In this document: positions 20,707-30,129 of the stretch, piece after piece | Position numbering within the stretch: the stretch's first letter is position 1 | Layout: each line of letters starts with the position of its first letter | Assembly: GCA_002868865.1 (NCBI GenBank) | Contig: PKUC01000023.1 | Location: forward strand, 1 to 62,151 | Source of the DNA: Desulfuromonas sp. | Lineage (GTDB): Bacteria > Desulfobacterota > Desulfuromonadia > Desulfuromonadales > Geopsychrobacteraceae | Length of the DNA stretch: 62,151 nucleotides | Direction: 5' to 3' | Translations under genes and position numbers: made by a program | The notes under the pieces: generated by a model | What the model was told of the DNA's origin: nothing | Seen by the model: the letters and a program-made list of their open reading frames with translations, nothing else | Databases searched by the model: none

Positions 20707-21722
20707 ATAAGGATTGCACAGATCGCATTGCCGTTATCGGTGCAGGAAGCTGGGGAACCACGCTGGCAAACCTGCTGGCCGAAAAGGGATACCCGGTCAC
20801 CCTCTGGGGATACGAGTCCGATCTGGTTGAGCGGATGCGCCTCAACCGCGAGAACGATCTGTACCTCAAAGGGGTCCCCCTTTCGGAAAACCTGAGCTTC
20901 ACGGACGATCTGAACGAAGCAGTCAGCGGAAAGCATCTGGTACTGCTGGTGCCACCATCCCAGGTCGTGCGTACTCTGGTTGAGCAGTGTGTTGCCAGTT
21001 TTGAGCAACAGGCCCTGATCGTTTCGGCCTCCAAGGGGATTGAAAACGACAGCCTGATGTTGATGTCACAGGTCCTCGAAGAGACCCTGCCTCCATCGTT
21101 CCACGGTCGGCTCGGTTACCTCTCCGGGCCGTCGTTCGCCCGTGAGGTTTCGGCACACATGCCGACGGCGGTTGTCGCTGCGGCACGCGATCATCAGATG
21201 GCAGAACAGCTGCAGACCCTTTTCAGCACGGAAAACTTCCGGGTCTACACCCACACCGACATAATCGGCGTCGAGCTGGGTGGTGCGATGAAGAACGTTA
21301 TTGCCCTGGCCGCCGGAGTTGCCGATGGTCTCGGCTTCGGGCACAATACCCGTGCAGCCTTGATTACCCGGGGATTGGCAGAGATGAGCCGACTTGGCCT
21401 GGCACTGGGCGCCTCTGCTGAGACCTTTGCCGGACTGGCGGGGATGGGTGATCTGGTTTTGACCTGTACCGGTGATTTGTCGCGCAACCGCAGCGTTGGT
21501 ATTGAGCTGGGTCGGGGCCGGACTCTGCAGCAGATTCTGGACGGCATGCAGATGGTTGCCGAAGGGGTCAAGACGACGCTTTCGGCCTACCAGCTGGCTG
21601 AAAGGGTCGGAGTCGAGGTCCCGATCATCGCTCAGATGTATCAGATACTTTATCAACAGAAGGACCCGGAGCAGGCTGTTCGCGACCTGATGTTGCGTGA
21701 TCTGAAGGCGGAGTGGTCATGA
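20703..21722 (+). CDS. gpsA: Glycerol-3-phosphate dehydrogenase [NAD(P)+]
   Basis: 339 residues. The NAD(P)-binding IAVIGAGSWGTTLANLLAEKG is at the N-terminus, with LSGPSFAREV and the catalytic-region GGAMKNVIALAAG and NTRAALITRGLAEM further on. It reduces dihydroxyacetone phosphate to sn-glycerol-3-phosphate for phospholipid synthesis. The ATG overlaps the TPR gene's stop, so the two are probably coupled. Confidence 0.97.
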   Translation: MNKDCTDRIAVIGAGSWGTTLANLLAEKGYPVTLWGYESDLVERMRLNRENDLYLKGVPLSENLSFTDDLNEAVSGKHLVLLVPPSQVVRTLVEQCVASFEQQALIVSASKGIENDSLMLMSQVLEETLPPSFHGRLGYLSGPSFAREVSAHMPTAVVAAARDHQMAEQLQTLFSTENFRVYTHTDIIGVELGGAMKNVIALAAGVADGLGFGHNTRAALITRGLAEMSRLGLALGASAETFAGLAGMGDLVLTCTGDLSRNRSVGIELGRGRTLQQILDGMQMVAEGVKTTLSAYQLAERVGVEVPIIAQMYQILYQQKDPEQAVRDLMLRDLKAEWS

Positions 21723-21761
21723 CCACTTACTTGCCGCAATAAACACTCGAAAGGACGCTTT

Positions 21762-22328
21762 ATGAGACGTTTAGGGTATGCCCTGCTGCTGGTTTTTGTG
21801 TTGCTCTGTCCCGCGTTCGGCGCGGAGCGTGTGCTGATGGAGACAACCCTGGGCAATGTCATGATCGAGCTGGATGATGCCAAGGCGCCCGTGTCGGTTA
21901 AAAACTTTCTCAGGTATGTCGACGCCAAGTTCTACGATGGAACGATCTTTCACCGCGTTATCGATGATTTTATGATTCAGGGTGGCGGTTTTGATCAGGA
22001 TGTGAAGAAAAAGGGGGTAGAGGCCGCGATTATAAACGAGGCTGACAACGGGCTGAAAAACGATAAAGGCACCATCGCCATGGCCCGCACCTCAGTGGTT
22101 GACAGCGCGACCAGCCAGTTTTTCATCAACCTGAAGAACAACAATTTTCTCAACCACCGCGGTAAGAGTCCCCAGACGTACGGTTATGCCGTGTTCGGCC
22201 GTGTCGTCGAGGGGATGGACGTGGTCGAGAAGATCGGTCAGATCAAAACGGTAAGACGCGGCGGACACCAGAACTTTCCGCAGCCGCAGGTTGTCATTAC
22301 GAGGATTGCACGAGTCGAAGCGAAGTAA
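21762..22328 (+). CDS. Secreted cyclophilin-type peptidyl-prolyl isomerase
   Basis: 188 residues. A signal peptide ([21 protein letters not shown]) is followed by the cyclophilin domain: [26 protein letters not shown] and [12 protein letters not shown] contain the usual active-site residues. It catalyses proline isomerisation, most likely in the periplasm (PpiA-like). AAAGGA precedes the ATG. It follows gpsA by 39 bases without a visible terminator. Confidence 0.93.
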   Translation: MRRLGYALLLVFVLLCPAFGAERVLMETTLGNVMIELDDAKAPVSVKNFLRYVDAKFYDGTIFHRVIDDFMIQGGGFDQDVKKKGVEAAIINEADNGLKNDKGTIAMARTSVVDSATSQFFINLKNNNFLNHRGKSPQTYGYAVFGRVVEGMDVVEKIGQIKTVRRGGHQNFPQPQVVITRIARVEAK

Positions 22329-22376
22329 CCCTCACCCCGGCTCAGAAACGATTCGAGCAAGCAGGAGCGGTTGACG

Positions 22377-23111
22377 ATGTCTGCGTTACGGGTCATGAGT
22401 TATCAGCTGAACAACTGCATCGACCGCGAGGGGGAGTCGACAGTTGAGGCGTGTGCCCGCGTTATCGGCTCCCAATCACCGGACCTGGTTTTTCTGCAGC
22501 AGGTCGGCAGCAGTACCGATCCCACGCAGATATATCGCCTCGCCAACCTTCTCAATCTCAAACCGTTCGTTCTCGGACGACAGGCCTCCTGCTGCTTTTT
22601 AACCCGTCACCCCTTACGCGCCCTGCAGGATTTTTCTCTGGGCGCAGACGGAACCTGTCTGCGGGCCGATCTGGACTACGCGGGTCAGCGTCTGCACCTG
22701 TTTAATGTCACCCTCAGTGTCAATCCCTGGCAGCGAAAACAGCAGGTCAATCGGCTGCTCGGAGATGAGCTGCTGGGCAACCCGGGGCTGCCCTGTGCGG
22801 CGCTGGTTGCCGGAGACTTCAGTGTTCCGTTGTGGGGCGCAGGTCAGGTGCGCCTCGCCAGCTGCTTGAAACGATCCTCACAGCCCCTCTGGCGCGCCAA
22901 TTTCCCTGCCGGATTCCCTCTATGGGGGCGCGACCGTATCTATTTTCGCGGCGGGATCCGTGCCTTGGCGGGGACAGTGGTGACGACCCCGGAAGCACGG
23001 CAGGCATCGTCACATCTCCCACTGTTGGTAACGATTGAGTTCACAGATAATCGTAATTTTCTCCATCTGAAAAAAGTGTCACAACGCAACATGAGGCCGG
23101 TTGCCGGATAG
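22377..23111 (+). CDS. Endonuclease/exonuclease/phosphatase-fold protein, active site degenerate
   Basis: 244 residues. The sequence follows the DNase I-like (EEP) fold: LRVMSYQLNNCID start, PDLVFLQQVGSS, VAGDFSVPLW, RDRIYFRGG and SSHLPLLVTI. In active members these positions read LQEVD, GDFN and SDHRPL. Here the metal-binding Glu is Gln, the Asn after GDF is Ser, and the Asp of the last motif is Ser, so it may be catalytically dead. CAGGAG lies 10 bases before the ATG; an in-frame TTG two codons earlier is nearer to it. It sits between the cyclophilin and nth genes. Function unknown. Confidence 0.75.
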   Translation: MSALRVMSYQLNNCIDREGESTVEACARVIGSQSPDLVFLQQVGSSTDPTQIYRLANLLNLKPFVLGRQASCCFLTRHPLRALQDFSLGADGTCLRADLDYAGQRLHLFNVTLSVNPWQRKQQVNRLLGDELLGNPGLPCAALVAGDFSVPLWGAGQVRLASCLKRSSQPLWRANFPAGFPLWGRDRIYFRGGIRALAGTVVTTPEARQASSHLPLLVTIEFTDNRNFLHLKKVSQRNMRPVAG

Positions 23112-23122
23112 GAGAGGGTGTT

Positions 23123-23761
23123 ATGGAGGCTTCGCAGAGCATACCGCTCTGGTCTGCACTGAAGGACCTGTACCCCGATGTCCGTTGCGCTCTGGATTAT
23201 AAGAGCCCGTGGCAGCTACTGGTGGCAACGATTCTGTCAGCTCAGTGCACGGACAAAAGGGTCAATCTGGTTACTCCGGAGCTGTTTCAACGGTTTCCCG
23301 GCCCGGAACAGCTGGCTGCGGCCACCCGGGACGAGGTCGAGGCGATCATCCGTTCTACGGGTTTTTTCCGCAACAAGGCGAAGAACCTGATCGCTTGTGC
23401 ACAGACCGTTTCTGCCGTTTATGGTGGCGATGTTCCCCGCACCCTCGAACAGCTGGTGAATCTTCCTGGTGTGGGGCGCAAGACCGCCAATGTTGTCCTC
23501 GGAAACGTATTCAACACACCGGGGATGGTTGTTGATACCCATGTAAAGCGCCTGGCGCGACGCTTCGGCTGGACGACCCGGACCGATCCGGTCAAAATTG
23601 AGCAGGAGCTGATGTGTCTGTTGCCGAGGGAAGACTGGACTCCAGCCGGGCACACCCTGATCGCGCATGGTCGCGCATATTGTAAGGCTCCGGTTCCGGT
23701 GTGCAGTGCCTGCCCCGTCATTACACTCTGTCCAAGAATCGGTGTAGGACGGAGTCGCTAG
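23123..23761 (+). CDS. nth: Endonuclease III (DNA glycosylase/AP lyase)
   Basis: 212 residues. It has ILSAQCTDKRVN, the helix-hairpin-helix LPGVGRKTANVVLG with catalytic Lys, and the catalytic Asp in VVDTHVKRLARR. Four Cys in the C-x6-C-x2-C-x5-C pattern (CKAPVPVC, CSAC, CPVITLC) bind the [4Fe-4S] cluster. It removes oxidised pyrimidines in base excision repair. All key residues are present. GAGAGGG precedes the ATG. Confidence 0.97.
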   Translation: MEASQSIPLWSALKDLYPDVRCALDYKSPWQLLVATILSAQCTDKRVNLVTPELFQRFPGPEQLAAATRDEVEAIIRSTGFFRNKAKNLIACAQTVSAVYGGDVPRTLEQLVNLPGVGRKTANVVLGNVFNTPGMVVDTHVKRLARRFGWTTRTDPVKIEQELMCLLPREDWTPAGHTLIAHGRAYCKAPVPVCSACPVITLCPRIGVGRSR

Positions 23762-23852
23762 TTCTGTTACAATCCTGCTGTGTTGGTATGTATGTTTCTG
23801 CAATGCCTCTGTCTGTTTGACGGGTATAGCGAAATACAAGGGGGTTTTCGCA

Positions 23853-25655
23853 TTGAAACTCAAGAAGCAGTACGGTCTTTATGCGGTTAAAGAGCATCTG
23901 GATAGTGCCGGCCGCCGGGTCTGCTGCCGAGCTGCGGACCCTTTTCTGGGTCGTGATGTCACCCTCCAGCTGCTGATACCGCCGGAGACCTGTGGACCCG
24001 AAAAGCAGCAGATTCTCGAACAACGTCTCGATGCGATTGCCTCTCTCGACCATCCTGCCTTTGCGCCGATCTACGACATCGGCCGCGAAGAGGATATCTG
24101 TTACTACACGCGTCCATTCTACAAAAATGGTCGTCTGATCAAAAACTCCCAAAGGTTGCTGCAACCCCAAGAGGCTCTGGTGGTGATCAGACGTCTTGCC
24201 GAAGGCTTGCGCTACGCCCACGATAAAGGGTTTGGTCATGGCCCGGTCCTTGGTAGGGATCTGTTCGTCAATGATCTGGGGCAGGCGGTTCTGGTCGATT
24301 TTGGGATCGATCAGATTCTCAATTCCCTCTGTCCGTCCGAAGAAGCGCTGCCTCCGGTTCAATTGGCCGCAGAAAGTCAGAAACGTTCGCTGCAGAGCCT
24401 TGGTGCGCTCTTTCTGTCGCTGGTGCTGACCGAGGAACAGGCATCCGGAGCTTTTGTTGATCAGATTCTGCGGATGAAGGGCAATCAGGAAAAAGACCTG
24501 ATTAGCGCTCTGCTCGGCCTGTCAAAACAGAAGATCGAAAACTACGAAACGCTGCTGTCACGTCTTGATGCCCTGATTGAACCGGGCAAGGGCAGCGCAA
24601 AGAAAACCACAAAACAGCCGCAAAAACAGCCCGCCAGACAGGCGACGAATGAAAGCGCGTCGTCACAGGCCAAAGTGGCCGACCCCACTCTTGCGAGTAT
24701 CCGCAAGTTGGTCGAAGAAAAGATGGGACTCGAAGCCCGGCTCAAGGTGGCCCTCGAGGCGCGGACCTACGCCGAGGATCGGTTGCTGCGTGTGGAGCAG
24801 ACGTTTAAGGAGTATGAGCAGAATAGCGACCCATCCGTTGGACCGAGGATGTGGACAGAGGCGGTTTCCGGCGGATGGAAGCGGGCCGCAGCGGGCTTCT
24901 GTGCAGGGGTGCTGATTGGCCTTGTGCTGATGTGGGCTGTTAACGACGGTGCAGGACCTCATGGGGAGAATGCGCAAGCGATTGCCGCGGCGATCGCCGT
25001 TCCACCGAGACCGGCAGCTGAGATTCCTGCAAGCCGTGAAGAAACGGTGGCAACTGCGGATGATGCGCAGGGTGAGAGCGACGCACCAGTTGTTTCAACG
25101 CAGGTTGTTGAGGAGCAGTCTGTCGCTCCGGTGATCGAAGAGAGTGTCGTCGAGGTTGCGGAAGAAAAGCAGGAAACCCCGCTCATCGCCAGTCAGAAAG
25201 AAGACTGGATTCCCGTGGGATCGGAGTTCGGTCGCAGGGAGGGCGCCCTCGAGTTCCGTGTGGACCTGACCATAGATCTTCCGCTTGCCGACAAGCATAA
25301 GGTCCTCGATCTGTTGCAGGGCTGGGCCTGGGCGTGGCAGACTCAGTCGGTCTCAGCGTATCTCGATCACTACAGTGTCGATTTTCAGCCCGCTGCGGGG
25401 ATCACCCGCCAGCAGTGGAGCGTTCTGCGCGAAAGTCGCCTGCAGCGTCCGGAGTGGATCAAGGTTCAACTGACAGACCTGCAGATCCGCTCGATTTCCA
25501 GCGATCATGTGCAGGTGCGGATGAGACAGGACTACAGTTCCGATTATTATCGCGACCAGACCATCAAGGCTGTCGATTTACGTCGTGAGAATCAGCAGTG
25601 GCGGATCTGGAGGGAACAATCCGTCTCAGCGTTGATGGATGAACTGAAGGGCTGA
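23853..25655 (+). CDS. Membrane-anchored pseudokinase with C-terminal NTF2-like (Cds6-type) domain
   Basis: 600 residues from the TTG at 23853, which has GGGGG seven bases upstream; an in-frame TTG at 23817 lacks a ribosome site. Residues 5-260 follow the protein kinase fold. The beta-3 Lys is Gln (VTLQLL, residue 39), the catalytic HRD is HGP (129-131), and only DFG (149-151) remains, so phosphotransfer is unlikely. A Lys/Gln-rich linker and a short coiled coil follow. One membrane helix (about 340-360) precedes a Val/Glu/Ala-rich stretch and a C-terminal domain of about 125 residues (LLQGWAWAWQTQSVSAYL, then DYSSDYYRDQTIKAVDL) like the Cds6 domain of some L,D-transpeptidases. Topology would place the kinase inside and the C-terminal domain in the periplasm. 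Confidence 0.8.
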   Translation: MKLKKQYGLYAVKEHLDSAGRRVCCRAADPFLGRDVTLQLLIPPETCGPEKQQILEQRLDAIASLDHPAFAPIYDIGREEDICYYTRPFYKNGRLIKNSQRLLQPQEALVVIRRLAEGLRYAHDKGFGHGPVLGRDLFVNDLGQAVLVDFGIDQILNSLCPSEEALPPVQLAAESQKRSLQSLGALFLSLVLTEEQASGAFVDQILRMKGNQEKDLISALLGLSKQKIENYETLLSRLDALIEPGKGSAKKTTKQPQKQPARQATNESASSQAKVADPTLASIRKLVEEKMGLEARLKVALEARTYAEDRLLRVEQTFKEYEQNSDPSVGPRMWTEAVSGGWKRAAAGFCAGVLIGLVLMWAVNDGAGPHGENAQAIAAAIAVPPRPAAEIPASREETVATADDAQGESDAPVVSTQVVEEQSVAPVIEESVVEVAEEKQETPLIASQKEDWIPVGSEFGRREGALEFRVDLTIDLPLADKHKVLDLLQGWAWAWQTQSVSAYLDHYSVDFQPAAGITRQQWSVLRESRLQRPEWIKVQLTDLQIRSISSDHVQVRMRQDYSSDYYRDQTIKAVDLRRENQQWRIWREQSVSALMDELKG

Positions 25656-25674
25656 AAACCGGTTTTTGGTGTGA

Positions 25675-25715
25675 CGAGAAAAAGGGTTTTTGCGCAAGCA
25701 GGGACCCTTTTCTCG
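25675..25715 (+). terminator. Hairpin after the pseudokinase gene
   Basis: CGAGAAAAAGGGT pairs with ACCCTTTTCTCG (one bulged A) around a 16-base loop, 20 bases after the stop. There is no clean T run after the stem, so it is a fair rather than strong terminator, separating this gene from acnA. Confidence 0.5.
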
Positions 25716-25738
25716 CTTCTGGTGGTCGGCTGCCTGGC

Positions 25739-25747
25739 TGATATAAT
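25739..25747 (+). promoter_or_regulatory. Probable acnA promoter (extended -10)
   Basis: TGATATAAT is a perfect extended -10 element (TGnTATAAT), 40 bases before the acnA ATG. The -35 region is weak (CTGGTG at the right spacing), as expected for extended -10 promoters. The hairpin just upstream isolates it from the preceding gene. Confidence 0.6.
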
Positions 25748-25787
25748 GATGATGACTTTTCGTTCTTTTGCGTGAAAGGGAACCGGT

Positions 25788-28448
25788 ATGTCTCAAAATT
25801 CTTTTTCCAGCCGTAAAACCCTGAATATTAAGGAACAGAGTTACCAGTATCACAGCTTGAGAGCTGCCGCAGAAAACGGACTGGGGGACCTATCGAAGCT
25901 GCCGAAAACCATCCGCATTCTGCTGGAAAACCTGCTCCGTAAGGAGGACGGCGGAGTGGTTGACAAAAGCAGCATCGAAGCTGTCGCCCGCTGGCGGCCG
26001 CAGCGCTCCAAGGAATCAGAAATTTCATTCAGCCCGGCCCGTGTGTTGATGCAGGACTTTACCGGCGTACCCGCGGTGGTTGATCTGGCGGCGATGCGCG
26101 ATGTCGTCGCAGAAAGTGGCTCTGATCCGGCGCTGATCAACCCACAGATTCCGGTGGATTTGGTGATCGATCATTCGGTGATGGTTGATCGTTATGCCAG
26201 TCCCGATGCCTTTGCCGCCAACGTTGCCGTGGAGATGGAACGCAACCGCGAACGTTACGCCTTCTTGCGCTGGGGACAGGAGGCCTTCGATAACTTCCGC
26301 GTGGTTCCGCCTGGAACCGGAATCTGTCATCAGGTCAACCTGGAGTATCTTGCCCGCACCATCTGGAGCGCGGAGCATGATGGCGAACTGTGGGCCTATC
26401 CCGACACGCTGGTCGGCACCGACAGTCACACCACGATGATCAACGGCCTGGGAGTGCTCGGGTGGGGCGTCGGCGGCATAGAGGCTGAGGCGGCGATGCT
26501 CGGTCAACCGATTTCGATGCTGGTTCCGGATGTGGTCGGAGTGCGGGTGCGTGGCCAGCTCAGAGAGGGGATCACCGCGACGGACCTGGTCCTGACGGTG
26601 ACGGAGATGCTGCGCAACCACGGGGTGGTCGGTAAGTTTGTCGAATTTTTCGGTCCGGGGTTGGAGCAGCTTCCGCTGGCGGATCGCGCTACCATTGCCA
26701 ATATGGCCCCTGAATATGGGGCGACCTGCGGATTTTTCCCGGTCGATCGAGTGACCCTCGACTATCTGCGACTGACCGGCCGCGATGATAAAACCCTGGC
26801 TCTGGTGGAGCAGTACTGTCGGGAGCAGGGTCTGTGGCGTGACGTCGGAGATGCCGATCTTGAATACAGCGCGGTGCTGGATCTTGAACTGGAACAGATT
26901 GTTCCGAGCCTGGCCGGACCCAAAAGGCCACAGGACCGGGTTGAGCTGCCCCGTGTGCGTCAAGCTTTCGAAGCCTGTCTGTCGGAGGGTGAAGAGCAGA
27001 ACAGAGCGGTGGTCAAGGGAGCCGATTACCGGCTCGACCAGGGCGATGTGGTGATCGCGGCGATCACGTCCTGCACCAACACGTCGAACCCTGCGGTGAT
27101 GATGGCCGCCGGTCTGCTGGCGGAAAAAGCCGTGGCCCGCGGTCTGACCAGCCGACCCTGGGTAAAGACATCGCTGGCACCGGGCTCAAAGGTTGTGACC
27201 GATTATCTGGCTGCGGCCGGCCTGCAGGATGCTTTGGATGCGCTCGGCTTTCAGGTGGTCGGGTACGGCTGCACCACCTGTATCGGCAATTCGGGGCCGT
27301 TAAACGACGAGATTGCTGAAGCGATTCGCGCTCAGGATCTGACCGTTTCTTCGGTGTTGTCGGGCAACCGCAATTTCGAGGGGCGGATTCATCAGCAGGT
27401 TAAGGCGAACTGGTTGGCGTCGCCACCGCTGGTGGTGGCTTACGCATTGGCCGGAACCACCCGGATAGACCTGAGCCGAGAATCCCTCGGCGAAGATAAC
27501 GATGGGCGTCCCGTCTATCTACATGACATCTGGCCAAGCAATGCCGAAGTCGCCGAAAGGGTCGCGTTGGTCAATGCGCAGATGTTTCGTAGGGGATACG
27601 CCGCCGTCTTCGCCGGAGACGAACTGTGGCAGGCGCTGCCGGTCCCCGAAGGGCTGACCTATGCGTGGGACGAATCGTCCACATATATCCGCCGCCCCGG
27701 TTTTTTCTCTGAGCAGGCGGTCCGTAGTGGCGGGGCTGCGCAGGTGCGTGATGCGCGGATTCTGGCACTGCTCGGTGACAGCATTACTACGGATCATATC
27801 TCTCCGGCGGGCTCCTTTAGCGCGGAGACCCCGGCCGGGTGCTACCTGATTGAACGGGGCACCGCCGAGACCGATTTCAACTCATACGGTTCACGGCGTG
27901 GTAACCATGAAGTGATGGTGCGTGGCACCTTCGCCAATATCCGTCTGCGTAATCAGATGGCTCCGGGGCGCGAAGGTGGTTTTACCCGGCATATCCCCAG
28001 CAACGAGGAGGTGACGATCTACGAAGCCTCTCAGCGCTACGGCGCGACCGGGACACCTCTGGTCGTGGTCGCCGGGCGTGAATACGGGACCGGTTCGAGC
28101 CGCGATTGGGCTGCCAAGGGGAGCCTGCTGCTCGGCATTCGAGCAGTGATCGCCGAAAGCTTTGAGCGGATTCACCGCTCCAATCTGATCGGGATGGGGG
28201 TGTTGCCCCTGCAGTTTCTGGAAGGGTGTACTGCGGCGAGCTTGAATCTCGATGGCAGCGAGACGGTGGATCTGTTGCGCGATGCGGATCTTGAGCCGCA
28301 GCAACAGCTCCGGGTGCAGTTCCGCGGCGAGGACGGAGAGGTTCGCACCGCAGCGGTTCTCTGCCGACTCGATACCGCACAGGAGCTGGATTATTACCGA
28401 TCCGGAGGGATTCTCAACTTTGTTCTTCAGCAGCTGAGCAGGCGCTGA
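25788..28448 (+). CDS. acnA: Aconitate hydratase (AcnA type)
   Basis: 886 residues, the AcnA/IRP1-type length. The three [4Fe-4S] ligand Cys are in ITSCTNTSNP and GYGCTTCIGNSG. Other family blocks include GTDSHTTMINGLGVLGWGVGG, ILSGNRNFEGR-like VLSGNRNFEGR, and in the swivel domain YGTGSSRDWAAKG. It interconverts citrate and isocitrate in the TCA cycle, which these bacteria run for complete acetate oxidation. AAAGGGAA precedes the ATG. Own promoter likely; the next gene follows after 25 bases. Confidence 0.97.
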   Translation: MSQNSFSSRKTLNIKEQSYQYHSLRAAAENGLGDLSKLPKTIRILLENLLRKEDGGVVDKSSIEAVARWRPQRSKESEISFSPARVLMQDFTGVPAVVDLAAMRDVVAESGSDPALINPQIPVDLVIDHSVMVDRYASPDAFAANVAVEMERNRERYAFLRWGQEAFDNFRVVPPGTGICHQVNLEYLARTIWSAEHDGELWAYPDTLVGTDSHTTMINGLGVLGWGVGGIEAEAAMLGQPISMLVPDVVGVRVRGQLREGITATDLVLTVTEMLRNHGVVGKFVEFFGPGLEQLPLADRATIANMAPEYGATCGFFPVDRVTLDYLRLTGRDDKTLALVEQYCREQGLWRDVGDADLEYSAVLDLELEQIVPSLAGPKRPQDRVELPRVRQAFEACLSEGEEQNRAVVKGADYRLDQGDVVIAAITSCTNTSNPAVMMAAGLLAEKAVARGLTSRPWVKTSLAPGSKVVTDYLAAAGLQDALDALGFQVVGYGCTTCIGNSGPLNDEIAEAIRAQDLTVSSVLSGNRNFEGRIHQQVKANWLASPPLVVAYALAGTTRIDLSRESLGEDNDGRPVYLHDIWPSNAEVAERVALVNAQMFRRGYAAVFAGDELWQALPVPEGLTYAWDESSTYIRRPGFFSEQAVRSGGAAQVRDARILALLGDSITTDHISPAGSFSAETPAGCYLIERGTAETDFNSYGSRRGNHEVMVRGTFANIRLRNQMAPGREGGFTRHIPSNEEVTIYEASQRYGATGTPLVVVAGREYGTGSSRDWAAKGSLLLGIRAVIAESFERIHRSNLIGMGVLPLQFLEGCTAASLNLDGSETVDLLRDADLEPQQQLRVQFRGEDGEVRTAAVLCRLDTAQELDYYRSGGILNFVLQQLSRR

Positions 28449-28473
28449 TCCGGTTGCTTCAGAGAGGCAGATC

Positions 28474-29358
28474 ATGCATGAAAAACCGAAGACCATTTCC
28501 CTGGTGTTGGGTAGCGGGGGCGCGCGAGGGATGGCTCATATCGGGGTGATTCAGGTCCTCGAAGAGCACGGCTTAGAAATCCGCTCGATCTCAGGATCCT
28601 CCATCGGCGCTCTGGTCGGCGGGATCTACGCGGCAGGCAAAATCGATGATTTTGTCCACTGGGTATGTGCGCTGGAGCGCTTTGATATGCTCCGTCTGTT
28701 GGATGTGTCGTTCAGCGGCAAGGCTCTGTTCAAGGGGGAGCGGATTATCGCGACGTTGAAGGAGTTGATCGGGGACAGGAACATCGAAGATCTGCCGATC
28801 TCCTTCACCGCAGTGGCCACCGATCTGGAAGCAAACCGTGAGGTCTGGCTCTCCCAAGGGTCGCTGTTCGAAGCGATCCGTGCCTCGATTGCCTTTCCGA
28901 CGGTCTTTGCCCCGTTTCATGAAAACGGCAAAAAACTGGTCGATGGTGGGCTGCTCAACCCGATCCCGATTGCGCCGACGTTGCGGGATCAGACCGATCT
29001 GACCATCGCGGTCAGCTTGAGCGGAGGCGCGCAGATCGGCCCGCTTGAGCCGGAGCCGGTCGTACCCCCCCAAGTCGAACGAAATCGCTATCACCGCATG
29101 GTTGTTGAGTTTATCGACGGACTGCAGAAAAAAAACAACGGCGTTCCCGAAGATGAAAGCGGTTTTTTCGACATCATCTCAAAGAGCATCGATGTCATGC
29201 AGAATACCATCGCCAGCTTCAAACTGGCCGCCTATTCCCCCGATCTGGTTGTGGAGATCCCCAAGCAGACCTGTACTATCTATGAATTTGAGCGGGCCAC
29301 GGAGTTGATCGAGGTCGGCCGCAACGAGGCTGAAAAAGCCCTCGCGCAGATATTCTAA
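28474..29358 (+). CDS. Patatin-like phospholipase
   Basis: 294 residues, of the RssA/NTE type. It has the oxyanion-hole GSGGARGMAHIGVI at residue 14, the nucleophile motif GSSIG, and the catalytic Asp in LVDGG near residue 155. No signal peptide, so it is probably cytoplasmic or peripheral. It likely hydrolyses acyl esters of phospholipids or lysophospholipids. Its stop overlaps the convergent trmO stop on the other strand within CTAA. Confidence 0.92.
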   Translation: MHEKPKTISLVLGSGGARGMAHIGVIQVLEEHGLEIRSISGSSIGALVGGIYAAGKIDDFVHWVCALERFDMLRLLDVSFSGKALFKGERIIATLKELIGDRNIEDLPISFTAVATDLEANREVWLSQGSLFEAIRASIAFPTVFAPFHENGKKLVDGGLLNPIPIAPTLRDQTDLTIAVSLSGGAQIGPLEPEPVVPPQVERNRYHRMVVEFIDGLQKKNNGVPEDESGFFDIISKSIDVMQNTIASFKLAAYSPDLVVEIPKQTCTIYEFERATELIEVGRNEAEKALAQIF

Positions 29359-30071
29359 TCCCGGTCCTCCACGGGATCTATCCCGGTGACAAACACCCTC
29401 TGACCAGCAACCTTCCAGCGGATATTGTAGTCATGGAGCAGGGCGCCGTATTCGCGGTTGTCTTCCTGCGTCTGTCGGTAGGCGGGGCGGGGGTCGGCGC
29501 TCAGCAGTTCGCTGATCTGTTGCTGCAGGTCAGGGTATCTGCTGTGGTCCGCGGCGATCTGCTGCAGGGCCTGATCCCCAAAGTGAACGAGCATGGTTCG
29601 GGGAGGTGGCTGGGAGGCAAAACCGCCTCTGGCATCGGGGATCGCATCGCTGTAGGGGATATAGGGTTTGATATCCACAATCGGCGTGCCGTCGATCAGA
29701 TCAGCCCCCCTGACGATGAGGATCGGCACCGGCCCGTCACACCGAACCTCGTCCAACTCAACCACCGACAGACCGATGGGGTTGGGACGAAACGGCGAGC
29801 GGCTGGCATAAACCCCCACTCTGGTGTTGCCACCGAGGCGCGGTGGTCTGACCGTCGGCTGCCACCCCTGAGTTGCCGTCTGGTGAAATTGAAAGAGTAG
29901 CCACAGATGGCTGAACTGTTCCAGTTCGCGGACAGTTTCGGGCTGGTGATAAGGGGGGAGCAGTTCGAGTTCGGCAGTAATCGAAGACACCAAGCCCGGT
30001 TGTCGCGGGACGATAAATTTTTCCCGGTAGGGGGAGTGGAGAACGCCGATAGGATGAAGAACAATATCCAT
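29355..30071 (-). CDS. trmO: tRNA (t6A37-N6)-methyltransferase TrmO (TsaA/UPF0066)
   Basis: 238 residues. It opens with the family signature HPIGVLHSPYREKFIVPRQPG and has GVYASRSPFRPNPIGLSVVEL and GTPIVDIKPYIPY, which form the SAM-binding beta-barrel. It methylates N6 of threonylcarbamoyladenosine at position 37 of tRNA-Thr. The start is the ATG with AGGA nine bases upstream; the frame is open further back into the exporter gene but that part is not conserved. It lies downstream of the EamA gene on the minus strand. Confidence 0.93.
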   Translation of the reverse strand: MDIVLHPIGVLHSPYREKFIVPRQPGLVSSITAELELLPPYHQPETVRELEQFSHLWLLFQFHQTATQGWQPTVRPPRLGGNTRVGVYASRSPFRPNPIGLSVVELDEVRCDGPVPILIVRGADLIDGTPIVDIKPYIPYSDAIPDARGGFASQPPPRTMLVHFGDQALQQIAADHSRYPDLQQQISELLSADPRPAYRQTQEDNREYGALLHDYNIRWKVAGQRVFVTGIDPVEDRD

Positions 30072-30129
30072 GCTACACAATCCTGAAAGAAACCCTGTTG
30101 CGGATTCTGTCACCGCGCTGCTCGCCGTC

